A stretch of 64,000 nucleotides of DNA from Nitrospirota bacterium (GTDB taxonomy: Bacteria > Nitrospirota > Thermodesulfovibrionia > Thermodesulfovibrionales > Magnetobacteriaceae). Position 1 is the stretch's first letter. Each line of letters starts with the position of its first letter. The notes under the pieces are model-generated. The model saw only the letters and a program-made list of their open reading frames with translations, was not told where the DNA came from and ran no database searches. Position numbers and translations under genes: made by a program. Below, piece by piece: positions 46,445 through 55,993 of the stretch. Location of the stretch: NCBI GenBank assembly GCA_015233015.1, contig JADFYO010000010.1:16609-80608 (forward strand), given 5' to 3'.

Positions 46445-47386
46445 ATGGAAATCACAATAGGAACCCGCGGCAGTAAGCTGGCGCTGTGGCAGGCCGAATG
46501 GGTCAGGCGGCAGCTGGTGCAGTTTCAACCGGGGCTTGTCGTAAACATTAAGATAATAAAGACTACCGGAGATAAAATCCTCGACGTGCCGCTTTCAAAA
46601 GTCGGCGGCAAGGGACTATTCGTAAAGGAGATAGAGGAGTCGCTTCTGCGCCATGAGTCAGACATAGCAGTCCACAGCATGAAAGATGTGCCGACGGACT
46701 TCCCCCAGGGGCTGCACCTTGCGGCGATATGCGAAAGAGAAGACCCGCGCGACGCCTTCGTTGGCAGACAGGGGATAGGCAGTTTTAACGCAATGCCCGA
46801 CGGGGCAGTCCTGGGGACAAGCAGCCTCAGACGCTCCTGCCAGCTTCTGAACCTGAAACCAAATCTTAAGATAGTTCAACTCAGGGGAAACCTTCAAACG
46901 CGTCTCAAACGGCTCGACGAGGGACTGTGTGACGCGATAATATTGGCCGCGGCAGGAATGAAGCGGCTTGGCGTGGAAGGCAGGATAACAGAAATCCTGC
47001 CCGTTGAAATAAGCCTGCCGGCAATAGGTCAGGGTGCACTCGGCTTAGAATGCCGCGTGAATACTTCAGACTCAAAAGACAGTATAGTAAACGCCCTCGC
47101 CGCGCGGCTAAACCACGAAGAGACAGCGGTTTGTGTACGGGCAGAGCGCGCGTTTTTAAAGAGGCTCGAGGGCGGCTGCCAGGTGCCCATAGCGGCACAC
47201 GCAACGCTTATTGGAGAAGGCAAAATCCATATGGTCGGTTTAGTAGGAAGGGTTGACGGGAGGGTGATGATTCGCGGCGTTATCGAGGGTAGTTCGGAGT
47301 CCATTGGGGTTACCCTTGCCGAGGACCTCCTCAGGCGCGGCGCGGGCGAGATACTGCGTGAGGTCTATGAAAAAAACAAAGGGTAA
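46445..47386 (+). CDS. hemC: Hydroxymethylbilane synthase (porphobilinogen deaminase)
   Basis: This 313-residue enzyme condenses four porphobilinogen units to hydroxymethylbilane for heme and siroheme. GTRGSKLALWQAEWV, HSMKDVPTDFP, TSSLRR, LRGN and the cofactor-binding Cys in EGGCQVPIAA are all present. It starts 19 bases after serS with AAGGCGAGG upstream and overlaps the following cobA-hemD fusion by 20 bases, indicating one operon. The length is standard. Confidence 0.97.
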   Translation: MEITIGTRGSKLALWQAEWVRRQLVQFQPGLVVNIKIIKTTGDKILDVPLSKVGGKGLFVKEIEESLLRHESDIAVHSMKDVPTDFPQGLHLAAICEREDPRDAFVGRQGIGSFNAMPDGAVLGTSSLRRSCQLLNLKPNLKIVQLRGNLQTRLKRLDEGLCDAIILAAAGMKRLGVEGRITEILPVEISLPAIGQGALGLECRVNTSDSKDSIVNALAARLNHEETAVCVRAERAFLKRLEGGCQVPIAAHATLIGEGKIHMVGLVGRVDGRVMIRGVIEGSSESIGVTLAEDLLRRGAGEILREVYEKNKG

Positions 47387-48923
47387 GGTCTTTTTAGTTG
47401 GTGCCGGCCCAGGCGACATGGGGCTTCTTACGCTTAAGGCATTGAGGTGTATTCAAAAGGCAGAGACAATTCTCTATGATTTTCACTTAAATAAACGTCT
47501 CCTTAATTTTGCCAAAGAGGGGACAGAGCTGATATACGCCGGAAAACGCGGCGGCCGGCACGAAATGACGCAGGACGAAATAAATGCCTCTCTCCTGAGT
47601 AAGGCCCTCGAAGGAAAGGTTGTCTGCCGGTTAAAAGGAGGCGATCCATTCGTGTTCGGACGCGGCGGCGAGGAGGCCGAAGTTCTGGCCGCACATGGCG
47701 TCGATTTCGAGATAATCCCCGGTGTTACCTCCGCAATAAGCGTCCCTGCCTATGCGGGGATTCCCCTGACACACCGCAAATATTCGTCGTCCTTTGCGGT
47801 GATAACCGGCAACGAAGACGAGACAAAAAAGGACAGTAAAATAAACTGGCCTGCTATTGCTAAAGGTATCGATACGCTGGTTTTCCTGATGGGAGTTAAG
47901 AACATAGACTACATAACGTCAAGTTTGATAACACATGGAATGGACCCGCTGACCCCTGCGGCTATAGTAAGATGGGGAACACGCCCCGAACAGGTAACTT
48001 TAACGACGACGCTTAAGGATATTTCTAAGATGGCAACAGGCGAACATATAAGGCCGCCCGCCGTCATGGTAGTGGGTAAAACCGTTGGCCTCAGAGATAC
48101 CCTGAGCTGGTATGAGAAAAAACCCCTGTTTGGGCAGCGCATCCTTATTACAAGGCAATACACAGAGGACTACGAGCCATTAGAGGACATGGGGGCCGAG
48201 ATATTCGAATTCCCTACAATAAAGACCGTCCCGCCTGATTCCTATGACGCCCTCGATGCCGCAATAGATACAATAGAGACCTATGACTGGATAATTCTTA
48301 CCTCTTCAAACGGCTTTCAATATTTCTTCAACCGCCTCATTGAAAAGAATAAGGACATACGGGACTTAAAAGGCATAAGGCTTTGCGCCATAGGTGAAAA
48401 GACCGCTGAGAAGCTCAAAGGCTGCGGGCTGATAACCGCCGCCGTGCCGGAGGAGTTTAACGCCGAAGGATTAATTGAGCAATTTACGAAGGACGGCGAG
48501 AATGCCATAAAAGGGAAGAGGTTCCTGTTGCCGAGGGCTGAAAAGGCGCGCGAGACATTTCCTGACCGCGTGAGAGAGTTAGGCGGACATATCGACACAC
48601 CCGCCGCGTATAAGACAATAAGACCACAGACACACGCCAAAAGGCTTGAGCGTTTCCTCAGAGAGGGCAAGATTACTATGGCCACATTTACAAGCGCGTC
48701 ATCATTTAATAACCTTCAGGAATTCCTCGGCAGTGAAACCACTGAGCTGCTGAGAGATATTACAATAGCCGCCATCGGACCTGTTACAAAAAAGGCCATC
48801 GCGAAGGCCGGCCTGACTGTCGGCATAATGCCGGAGAGGGCAACGATCGATGGGCTGGTTCAGGCCATAATTTCTGAGGCCGCGGCGCTGCCGTCCTATG
48901 TCAAACATAAATCTTTCAGATGA
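47367..48923 (+). CDS. cobA-hemD: Uroporphyrinogen-III C-methyltransferase / uroporphyrinogen-III synthase fusion
   Basis: This 518-residue protein joins two enzymes. Residues 1-250 are the SUMT domain (VFLVGAGPGDMGLLTLKA, GDPFVFGRGGEEAE, GVTSAISVPAYAGIPLT), which methylates uroporphyrinogen III to precorrin-2 for siroheme and cobalamin. Residues 255-518 are the HemD domain, which closes the tetrapyrrole ring (ITRQYTEDYEPL, EFPTIKT, LTSSNGFQYFF, TFTSASSFNN). The ATG at 47367 overlaps hemC by 20 bases and has GTGAGG upstream; the longer frame from 47304 is not credible. The fusion is common in anaerobic and sulfur-metabolising bacteria. Confidence 0.95.
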   Translation: MKKTKGKVFLVGAGPGDMGLLTLKALRCIQKAETILYDFHLNKRLLNFAKEGTELIYAGKRGGRHEMTQDEINASLLSKALEGKVVCRLKGGDPFVFGRGGEEAEVLAAHGVDFEIIPGVTSAISVPAYAGIPLTHRKYSSSFAVITGNEDETKKDSKINWPAIAKGIDTLVFLMGVKNIDYITSSLITHGMDPLTPAAIVRWGTRPEQVTLTTTLKDISKMATGEHIRPPAVMVVGKTVGLRDTLSWYEKKPLFGQRILITRQYTEDYEPLEDMGAEIFEFPTIKTVPPDSYDALDAAIDTIETYDWIILTSSNGFQYFFNRLIEKNKDIRDLKGIRLCAIGEKTAEKLKGCGLITAAVPEEFNAEGLIEQFTKDGENAIKGKRFLLPRAEKARETFPDRVRELGGHIDTPAAYKTIRPQTHAKRLERFLREGKITMATFTSASSFNNLQEFLGSETTELLRDITIAAIGPVTKKAIAKAGLTVGIMPERATIDGLVQAIISEAAALPSYVKHKSFR

Positions 48924-50310
48924 TACCATAGCGGGCATCTCAACCCCGCCCGGAGTTGGCGGCATAGGCATTGTCAGGATAAGCGGCGGGGATGCCGTAA
49001 GTGTCGCACAAAAGATATTTTCGTCACCCAAAAAAATCGCCTCCATGCCATCGTTTACCATCGCCTATGGATTTATAATCGACCCTGAGACAGGCGAAAA
49101 AGTTGACGAAGTGCTGTTAAGCGTGATGCGCGGCCCAAAGAGCTATACAGCCGAGGATGTTGTGGAGATAAACTGTCACGGCGGCCTGCTCACCGTAAGT
49201 AAGACGCTTGAACTTGCAATAAACGCAGGGGCAATCCTTGCGGCCCCGGGAGAGTTTACAATGCGGGCGTTTCTAAACGGCAGGATTGATCTCACGCAGG
49301 CCGAGGCTGTGTTGGACATTATCAACGCGGCAACGAGCGGTAGCGGCAGGCTGGCCATCGAGCAGCTCACCGGACGTCTGACGCAGCACATATCGCCAGT
49401 TGTAAACGAACTTGTCTCGATATGCGCCGAGGTGGAGGCTCAGATAGACTTTCCCGAAGACGACATCTCACCGTCTGACAGGTCTCTTCTGCTTGGCAGG
49501 ATTAATTCGATAGTAACGAGCCTGAATGCCCTTTCGGATTCGTATTCGTTTGGGAGGTTCTATCGGGAGGGACTATCTACGGCCATTGCCGGTAAACCCA
49601 ATGTTGGAAAGTCCTCTCTGTTAAATGCCCTGCTAAAGAAAGACAGGGCGATAGTAACCCACCTGCCTGGCACGACAAGGGATACGATTGAAGAGGCAAT
49701 AAACATTAACGGGCTGCCCGTGAGGATAGTGGATACGGCGGGGATAAGAGAAGGCCGCGAGCTGGCCGAACTCGAAGGTATAAGCCGCTCGCTTGCCGCA
49801 ATAGAGGCCGCATCACTGGTCATCGCGGTCTTTGACGGAAGTACGGCGTTTTCACCCGAAGATGAGGCGATATTAATGGCAACGGCAGGCAAGGACATAA
49901 TCATAGCCGTCAACAAGGCCGATAAGACAATGGCTTACTCCAATGATTTCATAATCGATAAATACAGACAAGTGAATAACCATGACACTGTTAAGATAGT
50001 AAGCATCTCCGCCCTTACGGGCAGCGGCCTCGATACTCTGAAAGAAACCTTGTATAGCCACGTAATGGGAAGCAGCACCGTGGAGGCACATGAAGGCGTA
50101 GTCGTAACAAATCTCAGACATAAGACTGCCCTGGATAGGACGTCGGCAGCCCTGAGAAACGCAGGTAAAAGTCTGAGCGCCGATAGTCCATATGAAATAA
50201 CCGCCCTTGACCTTCGAAACGCCCTCAACGCATTAGGGCAAATCACGGGAACCATAACTACCGGCGACATTCTTGACAGGATATTCAGTGATTTCTGTAT
50301 TGGTAAGTGA
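48898..50310 (+). CDS. mnmE: tRNA uridine-5-carboxymethylaminomethyl modification GTPase
   Basis: This 470-residue enzyme works with MnmG on the wobble uridine of some tRNAs. It has the N-terminal tetrahydrofolate-binding domain (DTIAGISTPPGVGGIGIVRI), a central GTPase domain (GKPNVGKSSLLNALL, LPGTTRDTIEE, DTAGIRE, NKAD) and the C-terminal CIGK with the reactive Cys. The ATG at 48898 overlaps the cobA-hemD end by 26 bases. Right at the stop a 19-bp sequence is duplicated (50287-50305 and 50306-50324), and the stop TGA comes from the second copy. Confidence 0.97.
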   Translation: MSNINLSDDTIAGISTPPGVGGIGIVRISGGDAVSVAQKIFSSPKKIASMPSFTIAYGFIIDPETGEKVDEVLLSVMRGPKSYTAEDVVEINCHGGLLTVSKTLELAINAGAILAAPGEFTMRAFLNGRIDLTQAEAVLDIINAATSGSGRLAIEQLTGRLTQHISPVVNELVSICAEVEAQIDFPEDDISPSDRSLLLGRINSIVTSLNALSDSYSFGRFYREGLSTAIAGKPNVGKSSLLNALLKKDRAIVTHLPGTTRDTIEEAININGLPVRIVDTAGIREGRELAELEGISRSLAAIEAASLVIAVFDGSTAFSPEDEAILMATAGKDIIIAVNKADKTMAYSNDFIIDKYRQVNNHDTVKIVSISALTGSGLDTLKETLYSHVMGSSTVEAHEGVVVTNLRHKTALDRTSAALRNAGKSLSADSPYEITALDLRNALNALGQITGTITTGDILDRIFSDFCIGK

Positions 50311-50353
50311 TTTCTGTATTGGTAAAAAACTAGTCCTGCGGCACGAACCCGTA

Positions 50354-50383
50354 TTGACTACCGACGATAGTTTGGTGTACTAT
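50354..50383 (+). promoter_or_regulatory. Sigma-70-like promoter with a structured leader
   Basis: TTGACT (50354-50359) and TACTAT (50378-50383) are 18 bases apart. The roughly 115-base leader that follows has a GCCTTC/GAAGGC hairpin (about 50400-50415) and a long-range CCGGCT/AGCCGG pairing enclosing TGCC/GGCA and ATATC/GATAT stems, just before the ribosome-binding site. It matches no riboswitch I recognise. Confidence 0.5.
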
Positions 50384-50506
50384 ATAGCACACAGAGTAAG
50401 CCTTCGTTGAAGGCCTTAAGCAACCGGCTGTATTTGCCTGTACTCTCCAATATCATAGATATAAGGGCAGTATCGGGAGCCGGATGGTTAACAGGAGGAT
50501 GAAACA

Positions 50507-51136
50507 TTGATCTACGCGAAGGGAAAGGCAATAAGCTGGTTGTTGCTTGTACTTACCGTGGCTGTCCTGACGGTAAGCTTGTCGTCTCCATGTTTTGGGG
50601 AATCAGAGAAGGGTAAGGGGGAAAAAACAAAAAAGAAAATATCCAAAGAGGAGGCATTCGCGTATATAAAAGAAAGATGCACGATTGATAACAATAATGC
50701 CGAAACTAAGGATGATGTATTTCTTGAAGGATGTATGTTAATTACTCAGACCAAGGGTTACGGCGGAACTGCCGGTTACATGCACAGACGCTATGCCCCG
50801 TTAAACAAGTTGAACCCCGAAAGTCCTAATAACGGTATCTGGCCGTCAACTAACGGCATCAAATATGGTCTCATCGCCAACAGTGTCAGTTACTCTACTG
50901 CGGACGAGGAACCTCATATTAAGTTTGTTGTTGAGAGAACGCAAGACAATTACACCAAAGAACAAGAGCTAAACTACGGTTTTTTCCAATGTGAGACTGA
51001 GACGAAGGCAAAGCAGGCCGCTAAAGCGCTTAAGTATTTGATAAAACTATGTGGCGGCTCTAACCCAAAGGACCTCTTTGACGATGTAATCGACGATAAG
51101 AAAAAAGGCAATGTAAAAAAGGATGAATTCGACTAA
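50507..51136 (+). CDS. Secreted protein of unknown function
   Basis: This 209-residue protein begins with TTG at 50507, set by an AGGAGG 8 bases upstream. The signal peptide (residues 8-30: ISWLLLVLTVAVLTVSLSS) is cleaved near FGE. The mature protein is charged at both ends, with Lys-rich KGEKTKKKISKEE first and an acidic KKGNVKKDEFD tail, and contains three or four Cys. A Gly/Tyr stretch (KGYGGTAGYMHRRYAP) lies in the middle. I do not recognise a family. It has its own promoter and structured leader. Confidence 0.65.
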   Translation: MIYAKGKAISWLLLVLTVAVLTVSLSSPCFGESEKGKGEKTKKKISKEEAFAYIKERCTIDNNNAETKDDVFLEGCMLITQTKGYGGTAGYMHRRYAPLNKLNPESPNNGIWPSTNGIKYGLIANSVSYSTADEEPHIKFVVERTQDNYTKEQELNYGFFQCETETKAKQAAKALKYLIKLCGGSNPKDLFDDVIDDKKKGNVKKDEFD

Positions 51137-51268
51137 CAAACAGCAAGACTGTTTATAAGTACCCATATATCTGCGAGGCCCCGGGACATGTGAAGTAAAG
51201 ACACAGTGTCGTCGGCACTTATCTTACGGGGTCTTGCGGATGTACTTTTCCCCTGCCGGTGGTCAAAG

Positions 51269-52858
51269 TCAATCACCAATGGAAAGCTCTATCGTAAAAC
51301 ATGCCCCGGCTTTTGTGTTTGAGGCGTATATTTTCCCCGACAGGTTGTTTTCTACTATCATTTTCGACATGTAGAGGCCGATGCCGGTTCCCTTGTCGTT
51401 TTCTTTTGTCGTAAAGTAAGGCGTAAATATTTCGTTTAATATATTCTCAGGGATTCCTCCGCCCGTGTCGCCGATGTTTATTATCAGTGTCTTATCATTG
51501 GCTGACAGCTCAAACGATATTTCCCTTGGCTTTGGGGCTGATTTTAAGGCGTCTTTTGCGTTATTGACGATATTAAGGACAACCTGTTTGAATTCATTCT
51601 TGAACGTTGACAGGAAAAACGCGGCTAAATCGGCAGATTGGTTTGGTTCATATAGAGAACCGTTTATCAGCACGGAGATGGAGTGTATTCTTAGCTGTCC
51701 CCACGTTATCGAAAGCACTTCTCTTATGGCAAGGACAGCGTCAAAGGTCTCTTTTGTCTTTGCTGGTCTGAAATAATTCCGGAAATCGTCTATGGTTTTG
51801 ACCATGTAGTCAATTTGCTGCATGGAATCTGAAACGGCGTCATCCATGAATGGTTTGTCGCACTCATCACTGGCAAATGTGTCCGCAAGGTCCTGGATAA
51901 TAAGGCACAGGGAATTCAGAGGCTGGCGCCACTGATGGGTGATTGCCTCAATCATCTCGCCCATAGAGGCCATTTTTGCTTGTTGTACAAGAATTTTCTC
52001 CTGTTTTACCCTTTCCTCGACCTCCTGTTTTACCCTTTCTTCGAGATGTGCCGCAAGCTCACCGAGGGATTTCGTCTTTTGCCGGAGTTCATTTTCCATA
52101 TTTGTTCGCCACGTAATATCCCGAAAGTGCCATATTCTCCCATAGTTGCCGCCGTCCTGTGACGTTACATAGGCCGAATGCTGGGAAAATATACGGTTAT
52201 CTCTCATAACAAGGGCAATGCTGCCAGGGTTAGTACTAGTATTGGCGGCAGCCGCGCAATCATCGCATGTTATAAGGTCTGTTGGGTTTTGGAGCCTCGT
52301 CTTTAAAAAATCCAGAAGGGTACGGCCATTCTTTGTTTCCAGTAATTCGCCGGGTATTGCCCACATCTGGCAGAACAGGAGATTATAGCCGGATATGTTG
52401 TGATTTTCATCGAGAAACAGTATTCCATCTATCGACGCCTCCTGCTGGGATTTCAGCATAGAGTTGCTTCGTATGAGTTCGTCCTCCATCTGTTTACGCT
52501 CGGTAATACCCACACACGAGCCAATATAGCCGACGAATGTGCCTTCCCCATTATAGCGGGGCGTGCCTGTATCCAGCACCCAGCGGTAAACATTGTCCTT
52601 GCGCCTGAGCCTGTACTCGGCCTTAAATGGGACACGGCCTGAAATGGCCGCATGCAGCGATTCGAAGCAGCTCATATAGTCGTCTGGATGTATGCCTTCC
52701 ATCCAGTTGCCCCTGCGTTCCTGGTCAATTGTCTTACCGGTATAGTCCAGCCATACCCTGTTGAAATAGTTACGCTCTCCAGAAACGTCGGACGTCCAGA
52801 TGAATACCGGGGCAAAATCGGTTATCGAAAAATAATCGTCGTTTTCATCGTTTTTCAT
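51269..52858 (-). CDS. PAS-domain sensor histidine kinase
   Basis: This 529-residue protein has a PAS/PAC domain at residues 8-130 (FIWTSDVSGERNYFNRVW, FKAEYRLRRKDNVYRWVLDTG), a second PAS-like domain at about 140-255, a coiled segment, and the kinase core: the H-box THQWRQPLNSLCLIIQDL near residue 320, IVNNAKDAL as N-box, GDTGGGIPENIL and GTGIGLYMSKM as G-boxes. No membrane helix is seen, so it is a cytoplasmic sensor. The likely start is ATG 52858 (or TTG 52864); the longer frame starts upstream of the GGAG. No response regulator gene is adjacent. Confidence 0.85.
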   Translation of the reverse strand: MKNDENDDYFSITDFAPVFIWTSDVSGERNYFNRVWLDYTGKTIDQERRGNWMEGIHPDDYMSCFESLHAAISGRVPFKAEYRLRRKDNVYRWVLDTGTPRYNGEGTFVGYIGSCVGITERKQMEDELIRSNSMLKSQQEASIDGILFLDENHNISGYNLLFCQMWAIPGELLETKNGRTLLDFLKTRLQNPTDLITCDDCAAAANTSTNPGSIALVMRDNRIFSQHSAYVTSQDGGNYGRIWHFRDITWRTNMENELRQKTKSLGELAAHLEERVKQEVEERVKQEKILVQQAKMASMGEMIEAITHQWRQPLNSLCLIIQDLADTFASDECDKPFMDDAVSDSMQQIDYMVKTIDDFRNYFRPAKTKETFDAVLAIREVLSITWGQLRIHSISVLINGSLYEPNQSADLAAFFLSTFKNEFKQVVLNIVNNAKDALKSAPKPREISFELSANDKTLIINIGDTGGGIPENILNEIFTPYFTTKENDKGTGIGLYMSKMIVENNLSGKIYASNTKAGACFTIELSIGD

Positions 52859-52987
52859 TTTCAAGAATTCTCCGCATGTATTGTACAACAAAACCGTGGT
52901 AATTGGAAATTGCCGCTACAATTTATGCCGCAAGGGCAAATATAAACGGGACACACTTTTACTCATTTTGCAAAGGGCGCGTCTGAG

Positions 52988-54286
52988 TTATTTGTCTCCG
53001 AACACCCTGTTGTATATAAAATCAATATGCCTGAGGTAGTCGTCAGGGTCGAATAGTTTATCGAGGGCATCGCTGGAAATATATTTATTAACTGCTTCAC
53101 TGGTTTGCAGAAGTTTCTTAAAATCCCTGCCGTCTGCCCAACTCTCCATAGCATTTTTCTGAACTAACGCATAGGCGTTCTCTCTTGTCATGCCCGCAGT
53201 GGTAAGCGCAAGGAGCACCTTCTGAGAATTGAAAAGTCCGTGGCTCAGCTCAAGATTTTTCATCATCGCATCGGGATAGACTACCAGTTTCGACAGGATA
53301 CCCTTGAGGCGTACCAGCATATAGTCAACGAGAATTGTGCTGTCTGGTATAATAATCCTCTCGACTGAGGAGTGGCTGATGTCGCGCTCATGCCAGAGTG
53401 CTACGTTTTCGAGGGCGGCCATCGCGTTGGAGCGCACTACTCTGGCAAGGCCGGTGAGGTTTTCGCTTCCTATGGGGTTGCGTTTGTGGGGCATCGCGGA
53501 GGAGCCTTTCTGGCCAACCGAGAACGGCTCTTCGGCCTCGCGAACCTCCGTGCGCTGGAGGTGCCTTATCTCGACGGCGATTTTCTCGATAGTCGAGGCA
53601 ACGATGGCAAGCGTTGTCATAAACTCGGCGTACCGGTCACGCTGGACTATTTGTGTGGCAACGGGTTCGGGGATAAGGCCAAGTTTTTTCAAGACTATGG
53701 TTTCTATGTCAGGGTCGATGCTGGAAAATGTACCGACCGCCCCGGAGAGTTTTCCTGCGCTTATCGTAGCACGCGCGCTTTCCATTCTTATAATATTTCT
53801 CTTCATTTCCTCATACCAGAGGGCAAACTTAAGGCCAAAGGCCATCGGTTCGGCGTGAATGCCGTGGCTTCGTCCTATGCACAGGGTATTCTTATGTTCA
53901 ACGGCCTTTTCCTTAAGGACTTCCATCAGGGCAGTTATATCGCCTGTGATTATATCCGCGGCGTCCTGCATAAGCAGGGCGTTTGCGGTATCGAGGACAT
54001 CGGACGAGGTAAGCCCCTTGTGAATGTATCTCGATTCCGGGCCGACATGCTCGGCAACACTAGTGAGAAAGGCGATAACGTCGTGTTTGACTTCGGCCTC
54101 GATTTCGTCAATGCGCTTAACATCGAAGCCGGCCCTTTCTTTAATTGTTTTGAGGGCCGCGGCGGGAACTTCCCCTTTTTCAGCCCATGCCTCGCACACT
54201 GCCATCTCTACCTCAAGCCACTTCCTGTACTTGGCCTCAAGCGTCCACAGCTGCCCCATCTCTTTTTTCGTATATCGTGCTATCAT
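52988..54286 (-). CDS. purB: Adenylosuccinate lyase
   Basis: This 432-residue fumarase-superfamily enzyme catalyses two steps of purine synthesis, splitting SAICAR and adenylosuccinate to release fumarate. TSSDVLDTANALL, GRSHGIHAEPMAFGLK, and the signature loop SSAMPHKRNPIGSEN with its catalytic Ser are present. The start ATG at 54286 lies 26 bases after the phosphoesterase stop. It is the last clear member of the leftward operon beginning at lepA; the kinase follows after a 129-base gap. Confidence 0.97.
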   Translation of the reverse strand: MIARYTKKEMGQLWTLEAKYRKWLEVEMAVCEAWAEKGEVPAAALKTIKERAGFDVKRIDEIEAEVKHDVIAFLTSVAEHVGPESRYIHKGLTSSDVLDTANALLMQDAADIITGDITALMEVLKEKAVEHKNTLCIGRSHGIHAEPMAFGLKFALWYEEMKRNIIRMESARATISAGKLSGAVGTFSSIDPDIETIVLKKLGLIPEPVATQIVQRDRYAEFMTTLAIVASTIEKIAVEIRHLQRTEVREAEEPFSVGQKGSSAMPHKRNPIGSENLTGLARVVRSNAMAALENVALWHERDISHSSVERIIIPDSTILVDYMLVRLKGILSKLVVYPDAMMKNLELSHGLFNSQKVLLALTTAGMTRENAYALVQKNAMESWADGRDFKKLLQTSEAVNKYISSDALDKLFDPDDYLRHIDFIYNRVFGDK

Positions 54287-54312
54287 AGTTGTTTTCTCTC
54301 TCGTGTATGATT

Positions 54313-55041
54313 TTATTGCCCAAATGACAAGCGCTCGATGAGCCTTGCCGGAAGTCCTGCCTCAAACATCTCCATCTGGGTCTGTTGTATGTCGTATGGG
54401 ACCCTGATTATTTCAATCTTAGAGTTGTCAACAACGGCGTATGAGGCACGGGGGTCGCCGTCACGCGGCTGCCCCACGCTTCCCACGTTTACTATGTAGC
54501 GGCATGTTTCCTGTATTATCGTACTGGTCCATATGGCTGACATCTTGCCCTGTCCAGCGTTTTCTATTATAACCGGCGTGTGGCTGTGGCCTATGAAACA
54601 GAATTTCTGGTTAAAACTCCTGAAGTTTATCGCCGCGTTTGTCAGCGAAAAGAGATAGTCCCAGCTGTCGGGGTCTTTTGGCGTAGCGTGGACAAACAGG
54701 GCGTTGCGTGCCGGGTCGGATTTGAACAGTTTGAATTCCCTTATATCGTCCATGTGTTTGTCTGTCAGATGGTCCCGCGTCCACTCGACGGCAAATAATG
54801 CGTTATCGTTAAAATACTCTGTATCGGTATATCCGATTACCGCCCAGTCGTGGTTGCCGGCGATGAGTATCTTGCAGCGCTCCAATATTATATCTAAACA
54901 TTCATTTGGTCTCGGGCCGTAGCCGACGATGTCGCCTGAAAAGTAAATCTCTTCGATGCCGCGTCCTTCTATGTCTTTGATAACCGCCTCGAGGGCGTGC
55001 AGGTTTGCGTGAACATCGGAGATTACCGCGTAGGCAGTCAT
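54313..55041 (-). CDS. Calcineurin-like metallophosphoesterase (YfcE/DR1281 type)
   Basis: This 242-residue protein has the metal-binding blocks SDVHANLHAL, GDIVGYGPRPNECL, GNHDWAV, HATP and GHSHTPVI, in order, which define the calcineurin-like phosphoesterase fold. It should hydrolyse a phosphodiester or phosphomonoester with two metal ions. Its start overlaps the nusB stop by 4 bases, so it is translated from the same message. The substrate is not known. Confidence 0.9.
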   Translation of the reverse strand: MTAYAVISDVHANLHALEAVIKDIEGRGIEEIYFSGDIVGYGPRPNECLDIILERCKILIAGNHDWAVIGYTDTEYFNDNALFAVEWTRDHLTDKHMDDIREFKLFKSDPARNALFVHATPKDPDSWDYLFSLTNAAINFRSFNQKFCFIGHSHTPVIIENAGQGKMSAIWTSTIIQETCRYIVNVGSVGQPRDGDPRASYAVVDNSKIEIIRVPYDIQQTQMEMFEAGLPARLIERLSFGQ

Positions 55042-55487
55042 TGCTTCAGCTCCTTACGCGGGTTGGAGTTTTTAGCGTTATTGGGGGCGTTATCGCGCGC
55101 AATGGTGTCCAGTATCCCGTTTATAAATGAAAAGGACTCCACGGTTGAATACTTTTTTGCTATATCTACGGCCTCATTAATAGTAACCGCCGCCGGTATG
55201 TCCGCCCTGTAGAGTAATTCATACACGGCAAATCTGATAATATTCCTGTCAACCGAGGCAATCCTCTGCAGCTCCCAATTTTTTGAGACCGACTGAATTA
55301 TCCCGTCAATTTCGGTCATATTTTTGATTACCCCTCCGATGATGTCCTCTATGAATTCGAGAATATCGTCCGACGGGGATTTATAGACGAGCCACTCCTG
55401 TATCTCTTGTCTGGTTGAGACTGACCTGGTAAATTCATATTGAAACAGTGCTTGTAAGACGTATTCACGGGCTTCTCTTCTCGTCAT
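55038..55487 (-). CDS. nusB: Transcription antitermination factor NusB
   Basis: This 149-residue protein is all-helical and has REAREYVLQALFQYEF at the N-terminus, IDGIIQSVSKNWELQRIASVDRNIIRFAVYELL and PAAVTINEAVDIAKKYST, the classic NusB sequence. It binds boxA RNA in rRNA antitermination. The gap to ribH is 10 bases, and the stop overlaps the phosphoesterase start. The pairing of nusB with ribH is common in bacteria. Confidence 0.96.
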   Translation of the reverse strand: MTRREAREYVLQALFQYEFTRSVSTRQEIQEWLVYKSPSDDILEFIEDIIGGVIKNMTEIDGIIQSVSKNWELQRIASVDRNIIRFAVYELLYRADIPAAVTINEAVDIAKKYSTVESFSFINGILDTIARDNAPNNAKNSNPRKELKQ

Positions 55488-55497
55488 AGGCAGCGGT

Positions 55498-55959
55498 TTA
55501 GAGTTTCCTGATGAGATTAGCCATTTCTATTGCCGTCATGGCCGCATCCCACCCTTTGTTGCCGCTCTTTGTTCCGGCGCGTTCAATTGCCTGTTCTATG
55601 GTGTCGGAGGTTATAACGCCATAGGCTATGGGCACTCCCGTGTCCATCGAGGCCGCTGCTATCCCCTTTGACGCCTCTGCCGCTACATACTCGAAATGCG
55701 GCGTTGCCCCGCGAATTATCGCGGCCAATGTGATTATCGCGTCATAGTTCTTAGATTCGGCGGCCTTTTTCGCTATCAGCGGCACCTCAAACGACCCCGG
55801 CACTTTTATTATCGATATGTCTGCGCTATCCGCCCCGTGTCTTGTAAGGGCATCGATTGCCCCTTCGAGCAGACGCCCGGTTATGAAGTCGTTAAACCGG
55901 CTTACAATCAGGCAAAACTTAAATCCCTTGGCGTTTATGTCTCCTTCGTATGTCTTCAT
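55498..55959 (-). CDS. ribH: 6,7-dimethyl-8-ribityllumazine synthase
   Basis: This 153-residue enzyme joins 5-amino-6-ribitylaminouracil with the 4-carbon phosphate to make lumazine, the riboflavin precursor. [50 protein letters not shown] and [20 protein letters not shown] are family landmarks. The ATG at 55959 has AGGAG 7 bases upstream; the frame from 55986 is less likely. It sits between ribBA and nusB in the operon. Confidence 0.97.
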   Translation of the reverse strand: MKTYEGDINAKGFKFCLIVSRFNDFITGRLLEGAIDALTRHGADSADISIIKVPGSFEVPLIAKKAAESKNYDAIITLAAIIRGATPHFEYVAAEASKGIAAASMDTGVPIAYGVITSDTIEQAIERAGTKSGNKGWDAAMTAIEMANLIRKL

Positions 55960-55993
55960 AATAATTCTCCTGGTTCCTTCTATCATGATTTTC

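Noticed and set aside
53372..54310. 312-residue open frame on the plus strand opposite purB
   Set aside because: It is the antisense shadow of a well-conserved purB gene and shows no family features of its own.
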